Assembly (NCBI GenBank): GCA_947172415.1
Contig: OX359195.1
Coordinates: 5,803,501 to 5,867,500 of the forward strand
From: Chondrosia reniformis
Taxonomy: Eukaryota > Porifera > Demospongiae > Chondrillida > Chondrillidae
Length of the DNA stretch: 64,000 nucleotides
Direction: 5' to 3'
The notes beneath the pieces are model-generated. The model worked only from the letters and a program-made list of their open reading frames with translations, ran no database searches and was not told the DNA's origin. The translations under genes were made by a program, and so were the position numbers. Of this stretch, positions 34,983 through 48,300 are shown one piece after another (positions within the stretch are counted from its first letter, which is position 1; each line of letters opens with the position of its first letter).

Positions 34983-37980
34983 TACATGACCCGGCCTATT
35001 CAGCAAGTTGTTATTGTTTTTGAATTTCGACTAGAAATCAATCATAGCTATCCAGCGAAGCAAATCATAAAATGTCCAGTGATCCCATGGATAGAAGTGC
35101 TTAATTAATAAACAAGCTATCAGTATCTTAATGAACCTCTGATTGTGATTATTTCTTTTATTTCACAAGTGTATGAATCCTACATAACAATCGGCATGTT
35201 TCATGTACAACACAGGACAACGTCACAAGAATATTAAACAAGAATCACATCATTTTTACGCTATTTTGCGTTCTTCAGGTGCTATTGCTCAATCAATTTA
35301 TGAATCCAAAATGGCCGTTGCTCAAATTGCAGCCTAGTTTGAGGAACTTTGGCGTTGTCCATGCCTAAACTAACACTCATTGGTAAATCATCTTGTTTAG
35401 TGAATTATATAGACAAACTATATATAAAAATCTGTGTTGTGTGGAAATGTTTCTTTTTCTTTCAAGTTTTAATTAATGTTATAATTAGCATATATACGTA
35501 TTAATCAGCATCTTTACCTCATGTAAAATATTTTTACTTATGAGACTGTTCAGAATGTAATTTATACTTAACATTACATATTAATGTTGATTAGACAAGT
35601 ATATGTCTTATTGTGCAGCCTTACTTGATTTGCTGTATATTCTATTTATAGAATTGTCATGGAAATTAAATATCAGTTACCTAGCAACATGTCCAATTAA
35701 GTAACAAGGAGGACTGAGTGCAATTATTACAGTTATTGGCTTAACCCATTCAAGTGGGAAAAGATAGTGTTGGATCAAAAGAAAATTTGCATGGAATTTA
35801 CAGTGAGTATAACCACTATAAAGGTCCTGAATTACATCTATTCAATGGGAACACCAGATTTAGCATGTCTACCAGTCCCTAGTAGCTAGTAACTCCCAGC
35901 TACTGTAATTCATTTAGGGTGTAGTACGTGTTTAACAGGTTCTCTGTATCCTATAGATCAGTTTGCCTTGTTATTTGGCTATACACAATCCCTCTGAGCA
36001 AGATTATTATTGTTTGAGCTTTTATAAGAAAATTTGGCGGGTTAGTCAACCTCAGTGTGACATTGACATTTGGCAAGCTATCCATTTTTGACGTAACTCT
36101 TGTCTTAGCCTCCCTAGGTGTTTATCTTTTAACAAATCCGAACATTCTCCAGCCAAACTACTGATTAGTAGTAAATTAGCCTTATAACTAAGCAATGTAC
36201 ATCTGACAACCATATGCTTAAAATACTTGCATGGCAGAGGCATACATGCAAAGCAAAGTCTACATGTACAAACTATTAACTTGAAATCTGGCTTACATAG
36301 CACGCATGCAGTTTCAATTCTTATAAAACCTAATTATTGTTCATTGGGCATTGCAAGCTCAAGATGAGTGTGTAATGTAATATTGTAAATTGACACCACA
36401 GTCTAAGCAGAAGACAAATATGAATAGACTACAGGATCGGATGTGAATACGCAATTTGATTTTTAAAATGGCAGTTGAATGAAGTTGATTGCTATCAAAG
36501 ACGAAACTTATTATTAAAACGTTTTCTTTTGAAATTAAAGTTATTAGTTCTCTTCTTGTTCACTTTAAGGTATTAACCACATCCTAGCAGCTTTGTATGC
36601 ACTTGTTTGTCTTGACTAATTATTTACAACTTTATTATGAACTCATAGGACTTATCACAATGCACTGGACATTATCTCAGATGACAAGTTTGACTAAGAA
36701 AGTGACAAATAAATGGAAAAGATGATGGGAGATGCTACATGCACAGCTCTGTGAGGTTTTGGTACTTAGGAATCATGCATGGTCTTAAAGTGTACTGTAG
36801 ACAACTTCATCATGGGAATCATTTATGCTCTTAATAAAGTCCAGCTAAGTTAATATTCTAATTGTTCAGTTGTAGCCTGAATTGATAGCATGGATTGCAG
36901 GTGTTGCTATGGCAATCTTGTTATTTAGATGTAACCATGGTAATTTGTACTTGTATGAACTTTTTGTTCTTAAATGTCAGGCATGTTTTCCTCAAGTGTG
37001 ACTAGAATGATAAGAATTGTTCTTGTAGTTGCCTATATCAGTCCAGGCCAATAATAATTGTACATTTCAGTATTTTTATTCCCAGGTTCATATTACTGTG
37101 AGTTGTTTCCATTATTAATTTTTGTGTCTTAAAGTGATGAAGGAAGGTAATGTTAGGTTAACCAAAGGAATCCCAAACTTGTTTTTCATTCAGTTTGGCT
37201 TTATAATTAGTCCATAGCTCTCAGCTAATGCTCTTCAGCCAAACTTGGTCATGGACAAGCCATTTAATAGGTCAGAAATTAGTTTTAAAGTGTGTTTATG
37301 CCCTGGAGCCAGGTATCTGGCTGTTCCTGTTGAAGTGTAGCTAGCTGTTTGGGTTTCATAGTGATCCTTGTTCCAATTTTAGTTTAAAGTAAAGCCCTGG
37401 GGCCTGGAGAATGTTTTTAGAATGTTCTAGTCCAGTTTATTGTTATGAACAAAGAACAATGGCAGGTCTAGTGCAAAGGAACTCAGTAACTGTCCTATGA
37501 CAGGGAATGATATTTGTTACAAAAGCCACAGTTGCACAGTTCAATAAGAACTTTTCAGAATAGAAGCAAAGTAATTGAACCAATTTGAAACCAATTTGAA
37601 ACCAATTCCTATAATATTTGTTAACTGTAAGTTGGGTTTACATAACCTTCATTTCTGCAACCATGTCAATGGCTTACTATGACCAACATTCACAAGTACT
37701 GTACGTACGTATGTTATTACCAATGTATAACGAAACAAACTATATATAGCTAGAGTATAAGGATTTGAGATATTATATGATAAAGTTACTCAAAAGCCAT
37801 AAAAGTTGATTTGCATACATAATACAGTCAAAGCCTGTTAAGATGAAATGGCTGGAACATTATATAATATGCATCTTAAATGAAATTTGGACTGTATGTA
37901 TAAATATATGTAATTATAGAAGATGTACATACATATCTTTTTTAGTTTCAAGTATTTACCTATATTTTTTATAATACAAG
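34983..37980. other. Three-kilobase stretch without a recognisable gene
   Basis: AT-rich on both strands, with only short reading frames and no splice-consistent set of exons. There are few minisatellites compared with the rest of the window. Confidence 0.5.
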
Positions 37981-38152
37981 GGCCACTTGAACTTGCAAGG
38001 GAGACATTTCCAGAGAGGGTTATCACTGAAGGAGATTCATTCAATGTTACTTATAATGTGACTGATAATGGAAATCCAGCTGTGTCTCTTCCTCCATCTT
38101 GGAAGTTTAATGAACTAGCTCTGATGGAAAACGGCCGTGTCATTATTACTGA
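37981..38152 (+). pseudogene. Orphan Ig-like domain exon
   Basis: Flanked by an AG acceptor and a GTATGT donor. It encodes about 57 residues starting GPLELARETFPERV, then EGDSFNVTYNVTDNGNP and PPSWKFNELAL, which read as the A to C strands of an Ig-like domain with its core Trp, and it ends GRVIITE. It is phase 1 in and phase 2 out, so it needs partner exons, and none was found in the 3 kb before or 0.7 kb after. It may be a gene fragment or a remote exon of a large receptor gene. Confidence 0.5.
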
Positions 38153-38900
38153 GTATGTGATTTGTCATCTATCTATGTATCTATCAAAAATTGCCAAAAA
38201 ATGTTACTTAAGTGCCCAGAACCATCAACTGGTGTTTTTCTATCTTCTTCTTCAATTTTCCACTCACTATATATTTCTTGAACATGCATGCAAGTGATCA
38301 ACAAACTCTTGTACATTGAGTCCCTTTGAAGGCTCGTATATATACGTATATAGTTGATTTTATTTATTCATCCATACTGGAGCGGAACTCTGGGACCCTA
38401 ATACCCCATTCACACAAAAAACATGTAACTTAGTTGAGTCGAACAGGTTCAAATGCAGCAACTTGAGTTGATGGCTCATTCCTATTAAACTATCTATCTA
38501 TCTATCATTAGTCTTGAAAAAAATGCCAACACAAATTAAATGCTTCAGTTTTCTTTTAGCAGAAGAGCACACTTTGAGTGAGGCACGTAATCATACATTA
38601 TATACGTAGGTGCATCCCTACTTCAGCTACGTATACGTATGTATGATCATTGTTTTGCTTCACTACTTTTACAGATGTACTATATAGCTATAGTACAAAC
38701 CTAATTATAACACACAAAGTGACTATTAGTCTACATGTCTCGTAAAATTTTCTATTTAAAAAGCTGTCTAACATGGATAATTATAATTAATTATAATAAT
38801 GTATATATTTGGTAATACCTTTTTATAATGAATCATCTGTATGATAAGTACACAGACTATAATATGTATGTTATTTGTTTGTTTCTCACATGCAATTTAG
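38153..38900. other. Spacer before the DNase I-like gene 3' end
   Basis: AT-rich with no supported exon. A short family C-like piece (GCATCCCTACTTCAGCTA) lies near 38610. Confidence 0.45.
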
Positions 38901-41345
38901 TTAATTTGCACAGTTAATCAACATCTCCACGGGATAGTGATCACTTATGTACTTTAACTGGAAGAAAAAAAAACATTATAAAATAACATACGTATATATA
39001 CAGCATGCAATTTGACTGTCTTGTACAGATTCTCAATGGGGTATATATGCGTGGTGCCTCTAGCCTGCATGTGTATATGTGTATATATACTTACAAGATA
39101 GTCTGTTCCGTACATCATACCAATGGCAGTGTCTCCTATGAAGTTATCAAACATATTAACTCGAGCTGATTCAGCAAGATAGCATTGCAGAGCAATATTC
39201 CCAACAGCAATTAGCCTGTAAAATAATATATATATACATATTTGAACATTGTACAAGATAATCATAGATATATATGATTAACTAGATTAATTAAGAACCT
39301 TAATTATACAAGTGAGTAAACTTTCATTCTCTCAATATTATATATCTAGGACAATTCACAGTAGTTAGTTCAATATTTAGTACACAGATTGTATTATATG
39401 GTTCTTTAATAATTGTTATAACTTGCATGTCATATAGTACAGCCAACTGTTCTGCATGACTATAAGCAAGCAATTGCAACTTGCTCTGTATACTATCCAA
39501 TTAAGTGTGAACGGCTGGACTTAGGTGTAATTTTACATTTATACAGTAATATATATAAGGCTACGTAATATGACATCATGTATGCCATCCAGATGAATAT
39601 ATTTACACATGTACCCACCTGTCATATTTGCATCGTTTTGGTTCAGTATGTATGTTGGTATATTCATTTAACAGCCAGGAGTAAGTGGAATTCTTGTCTG
39701 GGTAAATCTTTACGTCTTTTAAAGTTGACCAGAATATATAGGAACAATTGGCCTATATTGAAAGGTGCATTAGGTTATATATATAGCACATGTACGTATA
39801 TATAACTGAAGCTGCAATATAAAGGTTGCAGTATATAGAACTACATGGAAGATGTTATTCAGAAACATATGTGAATAATAATTGACAAGGTGATATATAC
39901 ATATTCATGCAGATCACAATTGCAAGTTGATTATATATATAGAGAGAGCTGATAATTAAAGATGTGTTTCTTGTACAAACTGTATATTAATTACCTTTAA
40001 ATCACCAATAATATAAGCAATACCTCGTGCACCACTAGTACTGTTATCTGTGTTAAAATAGTAATCATAGACATCAGCTAATGCATCCAGTTCATCCTTG
40101 AGGAATAAGTTGCCTGCTCTAGCATTCAGACCAATCAGAGTGATGGTTATGGGTATGTATTCTCCACTGACGTTGGCTATGTGCCATATAGTGTCTTCAT
40201 TTCCTGTTATTTTAATTACAAATGGAGGACGCAGAAATTTGTCACTGTTTGTGTCATTATAGGTCTCTGAACTGATTACAGTAACTCTTGCAGCCCTGTA
40301 AAGACAGTATGAAATATTATTTAATGCTTTCATACAGTAGAACCTATATACGTATGTCACTCCAATATCCATATAAAATTCCAACTTACGAATAGATATA
40401 TGCATACACTTCATCAAATCCCTCCCCACATCCAAGAGGTGTGCTGTGGACCACTTTGTAGTCATCATGGCATGACCTTTAAATAAGAGTGTATATAATA
40501 TTAGCTATAGGATTCACAATGCAATTATATATATATACGTAATGCATGGGCAACAACCCTTTCTATATAAGTATATATAATAAATTTCAAGCTAGCAAGG
40601 TAATTTATAGGTGTTTATATATATTACCCAGAAAGGTGATTGTTGTTTTCTAAAGAAAGGCAACACCTTTTGAAAGGTCATGATCAGTTAGTCATACATT
40701 GTGGAATAACCATAGCAAGGTATATATATATACCCTACTTCCATACATATATATGTATATGGCAGACTTCAGGCAGGCAAGATATATATATACAATATTA
40801 CTCTGCCTTTATCTCACATTGTATTTCACATGAATATAGTCCTCAGACACCTACTATGTACATACATATATACGTACATATATATAAGTGAATACATAAT
40901 ATGTTTATATAGGTATTGCATTGACATACGTGTATATATATGTGACAATTAATATATACATGCATATGGACATATATATATGCATATATAATACACACTT
41001 ACTCAGTCTCAAGTGTATTTATGTCATCAACAAAATTCTGAAGTATGGAAGCATTTACAATGTCTTGGATGAATATGATGTCATATTGGCAAATTACCTA
41101 TACAAGGTTACATATAATACATAAGTCTGCATAGTCACTTGATTAATATAGCTGCATGTATTGGTATAAAAATTATCTCTATATACCTGTTGAATGACTT
41201 TTTTAGTCCATGAAGTGGAGTATTTGCTCCATCCGAACATTTTTATATTGAAAGCACCTAATTTCAGTGGCCCTGCTCCATTCACGTTAATGAAAAGAAT
41301 GGTAAACAGGAGTATCCCTAGCATAATACCTTTTGGCAATTCCAT
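38901..41345 (-). CDS. Secreted DNase I-like protein with altered active site
   Basis: Seven coding exons: 41187-41345, 41003-41097, 40390-40476, 39995-40295, 39619-39752, 39095-39215 and 38901-38957, giving 317 residues. A signal peptide (MLGILLFTILFINVNG) precedes KLGAFNIKMFG. The DNase I fold is clear along its length: QYDIIFIQDI, HSTPLGCGEGFDEVYAY, ITLIGLNARAGN, YIIGDLKANCSYI, CKYDRLIAVG and ISDHYPVEM. Against bovine DNase I, Asn7, Glu78, Asp168, Asp212 and His252 are kept, but Glu39 is Asp, Tyr76 is Phe, the general acid/base His134 is Asn, and Asn170 is Lys. It is therefore probably catalytically dead or much changed. The reading frame and splice sites are intact, so this is a gene, not a decayed copy. 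Confidence 0.87.
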
Positions 41346-42346
41346 TGTCTATATATATATAAAACATACACTGTTAGAAGGTTCTATAATATTCTATGGT
41401 ATATACGTAATATATATATAGTATATTGTAACTTGCACTGTATATATAGAGAGAGAGATCTAGAGAAATAATATTACAAGACCAATATATAAAAATGCCA
41501 ATAAGATCAGACTTTATAAGTAAACTCAGTATATATAAAATCCACATTTACTTACTTGATACTGAAAAACATATAATATTCAGATATACAGCAGTTAAGT
41601 AACTTTTGCTATCCTGAGAGGCAAGTATACAGTGTAGTATAAGTATATATTTTATCCTATCGGGATCACTGGGATGGGTATAAATATATATACAGTACGT
41701 AATCACATCCCTTTAAATGATCCTTATACATTAGAGGCCAATTAGGTAATGTCAAATGTGATGAATTTTAGTAAGGTGCCATATCTATATGTTCGTTTAT
41801 AGATTTGTACTTCTTTGTAACATGGCTTCTAAAAAGACAAAGGAAGCTAGTGACTGGCAAAAAGCTAGCTTAACACTTTGAGAATCTGCCAGAGTAACAT
41901 GTAAAGTGTATGTCCAGGTTTTGACCACTATATAATACGACAAAATTAGAAAATTAATGGTTCATAACTTTTTACAGAATTCTTTTTAAACTTGTACAAT
42001 CCCTTGAGATAATTCAATACATATAAAACGATCTCTTATGTACAAACAAGAAGGATTTGATAAAAGGGTTATTCCCATATATATACGTAGTACAATAAAT
42101 TATATACAGCATTAATTTTAAATTATAAAAGCCTCTTCAAACTGCTTATAATACTACATAGTACTGTTACGCACGCGTTCGAATCAGCATAATCTATCGA
42201 CAATTCAGCTCATTCCCCTTATTTATCTATAAATTGACCTTTTTTCCCTATCCTCTGTCGATATATGTTTATTCATATATTTTGCGGTCAACTGTATAAA
42301 CGTACATATGTCGGTAGAGCCCCCAATACGTTATAGGAAATGAGCG
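41346..42346. other. Spacer between two head-to-head genes
   Basis: Very AT-rich, with many TATATA runs. It should hold the promoters of the DNase I-like gene and the SH3 gene. A 19-residue open frame at 41823 (MASKKTKEASDW) is too short to call. Confidence 0.5.
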
Positions 42347-44665
42347 ATGGAGAGAACTGAAGATGATGAGCAGGAGCGACCATTACCGGCATACACGAAG
42401 TGTAGAGCTGTATTTAATTTTGAAGGTATAAATATAAAAAAATGATATACCACTGGAATGCAAGATTTGTCACTATCTCTTCTCTGTAAGAACTGTAACA
42501 GATAATCTTTAGTTTGTGATTTAATCGGCAGCACATTTTGGTTTTATAGTAATCTACTATTAAAGCGGAATGGGCACTATCAATGTAGACACTCCAAATC
42601 ACTTAATCAGTTTTATTGTTCTTTTGTTTGTAGCCGAGGATTTGTTATTGCTTTATCAACTGTGATCTGACACCTTTCTCGATCCCTTAGGTACATACCC
42701 ACAAGATCTCTCCTTCTGCGAAGGTGAAATTCTCACATTGCTTGAGCCATGCAATGTAGTGTTCTGGTACCTTGCTAGGCAACAAGATGGAACGGAAGGG
42801 ATAATCCCTATCAATTATGTGGAGCTAGTCCAAGATTTAGATGTACAGGCCGGAGTACCCACTATTGTTGCAAGTCATCATTACACCCCTACTCCTTCAG
42901 CAAGTCTTGTGACAAGACCTGATGAGCACTCTCCAGCAAGACTTCCTGGGCCTGACGAACACCCACCAGCAAGACTTCCTGGGCCTGATGAGCGCCCACC
43001 GGTAAGACTTCCTGGGCCTGATGAGCACCCACCAGCAAGACTTCCTGGGCCTGATGAGCGTCCACCAGCAAGACTTCCTGGGCCTGGTGAGCGCCCACCG
43101 GTAAGACTTCCTGGGCCTGATGAGCGCCCTCCCGCAAGACTTCCTGGGCCTGATGAGCGTCCACCGGCAAGACTTCCTGGGCCTGATGAGTGCCCTCCCG
43201 CAAGACTTCCTGGGCCTGATGAGCGCCCACCAGCAAGACTTCCTGGGCCAGATGAGCGCCCACCGGCAAGACTTCCTGGGCCTGATCAATCATTCAAGTT
43301 TAAGAAGGTAATGGTTCCACCCATCTCAGAAGGAAAATACAAGGACATGAATGCATTCAGAACTAAATCAGGATGGTTTTACCCATCCTTGGATGAGGTA
43401 AGTATATGGCAACCTTATCACATATATGATATTGTTGTTCAGAGTCCCGAAGAGATTGGTATTTACCTAGCTAAGGTTCTTTTGGATCCTAGACCAACAG
43501 TTGTCACCTTGGGGGAATTGGGTATCAATGTATGAAACACCATTTCCTATATTTAGTTGATATGTAGATGTACAAAATATTAGGTGCAAAACATTATATA
43601 TGTTATACTTCAAATGACACCCCCTATATAAGCCTCTAATTTGTTAACTGATTATTACATTTGTATAATATTACAACTATTGTGCTAGAAATTCCCTTTC
43701 AAATTTAATTTCATTCAGTATACTTTTATTCATTATACATTGTTGTTTTGTATAATAAACAATATCTTGGTCTATTCAAAAGGTTTTGATGAAAAAGATT
43801 CAGTTTCATGATCTTTCTGCCTTTCAAAAAATGAGAACTGGAATCTTTATATTTCTACACAAGACCATCAAGTATCTTGCGTAAGTATTAAAGAACTTTC
43901 TGTGGCATACTGTGGTAGATTAGAAATTTGTAATGGGGTTGCTATAAGTTATATAATGATTGTAATAGGAAGGGTTAAATTAGAGGTAAGGTCCTTGAAA
44001 GAATATGGCACTAATACAAAGTCAAAGTCAGATGGAGATATATACTTCAACATTCAGAGCATCACTGTATTGATCACTGAATACTAACACATACACATAT
44101 ATGTGTGTTTTAATCATAAATGTAGGAGAATGTTCTCCTTAGGAATTACATTTTAATGCTTTTCAGTGTGACAATTAATGGTAATGGCAATATTTAAGGA
44201 TTCCTCTCTTCTCTATACAGATATGTTGGCAAGTCTTACAATGTGTACAGTGACCTTATGCATACGTTTGAGTCTCTCTACATTAATCCTCAGTCATCCC
44301 TCACCCCAGTACAGGTACATATATGAATAATCAATACACTATTTAGTTTGGACATTATCAGCCCTTTGGCAATGAGGTGCAAATATAATATATGCATATA
44401 TATGTATGCATGTTCATGTGTATAATTACAGTAATATGAATATTTCTAGGTACACCTAAAGGGTGATCATCCAGATGCAAAAAACTGGACATTAAGACTG
44501 TATTCTTGCAAGATTGACGAACTGGATTTTGAGTTTAACAAGCATATCCTACAGTACAAGACACTTCAACCAGAAGGGTTAAATAAGGAGGCACACTTTA
44601 GAGATAAGAGCTCCTGGACACAATTTTGTACTTTTTATATGAAGAACAGGAAGCTGTTTAAATGA
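42347..44665 (+). CDS. SH3-domain protein with 11-residue proline-rich repeats
   Basis: Six coding exons: 42347-42425, 42691-43397, 43443-43529, 43783-43880, 44221-44314 and 44450-44665, giving 426 residues. One N-terminal SH3 domain (KCRAVFNFEG, DLSFCEGEILTLL, GIIPINYVELV, residues about 19-75). Then come eleven tandem 11-residue units of the type PDERPPARLPG, and a C-terminal region of about 190 residues (FKFKKVMVPP, GIYLAKVLLD, KYLAYVGKSYNVYSDLMHTF, KNWTLRLYSCKI) that I do not recognise. The intron at 43398-43442 is 45 bp and in frame, so a form keeping it would add 15 residues. An adaptor role is likely from the SH3 domain but the partner is unknown. Confidence 0.8.
42918..43280 (+). repeat. 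Coding 33-bp minisatellite in the SH3 gene
   Basis: Eleven in-frame copies of a 33-bp unit encoding PDE(H/R)PPARLPG with few substitutions (PPV, DEC, PGE). The unit length is a multiple of three, so copy number can vary without breaking the frame. Confidence 0.95.
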
Positions 44666-45312
44666 ACACGTCACCTAGCAACCATGTTGTGGTTTAATCG
44701 CAAAGACCATGTATAATTTCTCAACTCAATTATTAAGTTTCACAACAGTACATTTTAAATGTGTACATACGTACAATATGTACATATATGGGGAAACATG
44801 CCTATGTACCATGTATTTTATCAACATAAACATACTGTACAAAATGGAGGCATAATCGAAAATTAAATTAAAATTTCTTAAATTCCTTTAAATGTATGGG
44901 AGCTATTTCTTAAATTCCTTTAAATGTATGGGAGCTACATATATGACTTATTTACATTGATTATATGTACATATAGTGTAATTTGTATTGTATTAATTAT
45001 TGTACCCCAAAGATTTTTATATATATATATAACCTGTAAACATTATCAGAAGAATAATATATAGTATTTCTTCCATCAACCAAGTGAGCAATTGTATTAA
45101 CTATATGTACACGTATATAACCTTTAGAATTTATATTATGTGTTAGCATCTTGACCTGTTTAGTAGAATTCTTTCAAAACTACAAATGTAAATTACATTA
45201 CTTGATATAGAAGTTGATACATTTTGTAACACGTTGAAAACTACATACATACAGTTTCTATATATACACATACATACGTACGTATACATGATAACAAAAT
45301 GAAGACTTCAGG
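44666..45312. other. Tail-to-tail spacer, SH3 gene and TMEM30
   Basis: AT-rich 3' flanks of both genes. A 34-bp direct duplication (TTCTTAAATTCCTTTAAATG and on to GGGAGCTA) lies at 44875-44938. No gene seen. Confidence 0.55.
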
Positions 45313-48300
45313 TCAATGATCATTTGTCAGTTCTTTAAATTGCTGATGGCTTGTTTTCCTGCAGAGTGGGTTGACCAAAAATGCATTTAATGTTAGAGGA
45401 GGGTGAAGGAGAGGGAGAAAGTTACTATATATATAGGCATACTTACCATTTACTAATTGTAAAATGAATTGCAATTATCAGAACAGCACCAAATACAGAC
45501 AGAGAACCTGTGACAATGTAGGCTAAACCAAGAAATAGATTCTTCCCACCTAACCACGACACCTCAGACAACACAAACATTTTAGTACCACTGAATGGCT
45601 TCACAGGATAATCTATGAATATCATTAAGGAAGACTGGAGAAATACTCTGAAGGATTGATGAATGTGTAGATGGGTGGGTGGATAGGTGGATGGATAGAT
45701 TGGTTGGTGGATGGATGGGTAGGTGGATGAATAGATTGGTTGGTGGATGGATGGGTAGGTGGATGAATAGATTGGTTGGTGGATGGATGGGTAGGTGGAT
45801 GAATAGATTGGTGGGTGGATGGACATGTAGATTGGTGGGTGGATGGACATGTAGATTGGTGGGTGGGTGGATGGACATGTAGATTGGTGGGTGGGTGGAT
45901 GGACATGTAGATTGGTGGGTGGGTGGATGGACATGTAGATTGGTGGGTGGGTGGATGGACATGTAGATGGGTGGGTGGGTGGATGGACATGTAGATTGGT
46001 GGGTGGGTGGATGGACATGTAGATTGGTGGGTGGGTGGATGGACATGTAGATGGGTGGGTGGGTGGATGGACATGTAGATTGGTGGGTGGGTGGATGGAC
46101 ATGTAGATTGGTGGGTGGGTGGATGGACATGTAGATGGGTGGGTGGATGGATTAACAGATGGACAGATGGATCTAAATGTCAGGCTAATGGATGGATACT
46201 GTACACCACTTGTAGGGTATGATTTCCAGGTGGTATATTCTTATGTATTCTTCCATAAAGCTTTCTGAACCAAGGAAATGCAGACGCGCGGAACCAGACA
46301 ATTAAACTTTCATTTTGCAAACCATCTAATGAGAGTATGATACTAAACATGAACTACAAAAAAACATATTTCCAGTTTTGGGATAAGATCATTTTGTACC
46401 AAGGTTTAGAATGAAAATATAGCAACTGGTCATCCTACAAACTGGCTATGATAAATAGGAAATAGGGGTGTTTCCTATAAAAAGTTGGTCTGTCGAAGAA
46501 CTTTGATAAGATGACTCTGTATATTGCCAAATTCCACATGTCTGCAACATCATATATGGTTACATAGTATGTAGATAGTCTCTATGGTAACATGCATCAG
46601 TTATCATAGGGTTTAAAATCTTTACTAAATCATTACTAGCTCAAGTGAAACATTTTGAAATTCTTCACTTGCAGACTTCCATAGATTGTCTGAGTATGAC
46701 TCTCTGCCAAATAAGATTCATTTCTAGGTAGACCACCTCAAAATTATTCCTAAGGAACACATATACATACATACATACATATACCCTCTTACTTTCAATC
46801 TCAGACAGATCTCTTGTCCAAAATGGAGGAGGACTGGTTTCATTCTTTGCTATCTCCTCTGTAATGTTGTTAGTGCCAAAACGTACTGCTCTATCTGTGG
46901 GCCAGGCAATGTTGCTCTGGTCAATAAGGAAGTTCTCCAAGGTCAACACATCTATATACAGATAAGTAAATTAAGACAAACACAAATCCAAAACAGCTTT
47001 TTGTACAGTAAACAGTGGTCATAACTGTAATACATACAAATATGTGCATAGTTCAAGTTATGTAATCAGTTGACATAATAAAAGGAAGTTCTTCCCAAAT
47101 CTTAGCACTATAAAAGCAAATGACCATTCAGTTATATTCTACATTCATAAGTAGCTAGGAGTTGGAGATTAGTGTGTAATTTTATTAGACTAACATCACA
47201 GCAAAAGATACTTGTAGCAAGTCAGGTATGTAGCCTCTAATAAATTGTGATATACTTGCAATCCTTCAGTATTAGTGTGTTCTTACTATATGTAGAGTGA
47301 CAGGTATACTACACGTACTATTATATATATCCTATGGTAAAAAGTGCATGTAATAGCTAACACTGCACTTCTACGTATTAACATAAGCCTATGCCAGAGA
47401 CTGTAAGACTTTCCTAATTATTAATATATGTATGTAGGTTATATATATTCTATAAAATATGAAATACATATAGTTACAACTGCATTTCTTTGATTACTAA
47501 TTCAGAGACTACAAGACCTTACAAATTAACAATTTTAAATCTTTGTCAGCAAGATTACTCGAGTTCACTTTTGTAGAGGTATGTACCTATTTACGTATGT
47601 AGGCGTAAAGGTGAGTAAAGGGTTAAGGATGGAGGAGGAGAAACAAGAGTTGCTAGTAGGAACAGGAAGGGAAATTAAAGTGTTCACAGTGACCTTCCCA
47701 TTATGCAAGAAAGATAAAGATATTGTTGAACCAGTAGAAGAAACAAGAAAACTGAAAAGAGTTGATGAGATTGTTCTGCCAACCTAATATATTTGTTTCT
47801 AACTGGAACATATTTTATATAGAGTTTAATTGCTGACTTAAAACAATGGGGTCTTCTGAAGCCATAATGGGGTCATTTCTGAAGGGTGTTAATAGAACAC
47901 CCTTCAGAAATGACATTCAATGTTGCGATTGGTACATCTCATAAATTAGCCAACAAAGACAGTGGTCATGTGATAAGGCTAACCATACAGAAGCATACAT
48001 ACGTATATGCATATATTTACCTGTGAAGTATGAATTCATTCTGAGGCCACAAGGAAGGATTGGCCGTCCATCGGCCTTTTTAGTGCTCGCCGGATCACAG
48101 TCATTTGTGTCTTCCAAATTTTCACCTCTTAGCTGATCCTGTGACCATGACGACACATAGCGACGATGGTTCTGATAGAAGTTGTTTAAACCATAGTACA
48201 CCTACAAGAGGTTATACAAAGTCTTAATGGAATATATAGTTGGGTTTAGCCGCTTTTACCCAAAAGTGGCTTTAGTATGTCTATGAAGAGTGTAATTATA

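Noticed and set aside
41823-41882. Short frame MASKKTKEASDW
   Set aside because: Only 19 residues with no donor or partner exon.
43120-43311. Repeat frames on both strands over the SH3 gene linker
   Set aside because: Shadows of the coding 33-bp repeat.
45443-46130. A 219-residue frame of SIHPPTN repeats joined to a membrane helix
   Set aside because: The repeat is intronic; only the C-terminal part from 45612 downward is a TMEM30 exon.
47581-47787. 68-residue open frame (MEEEKQELLVGTG)
   Set aside because: It lies on the opposite strand in a TMEM30 intron, with no splice partners and no family match.
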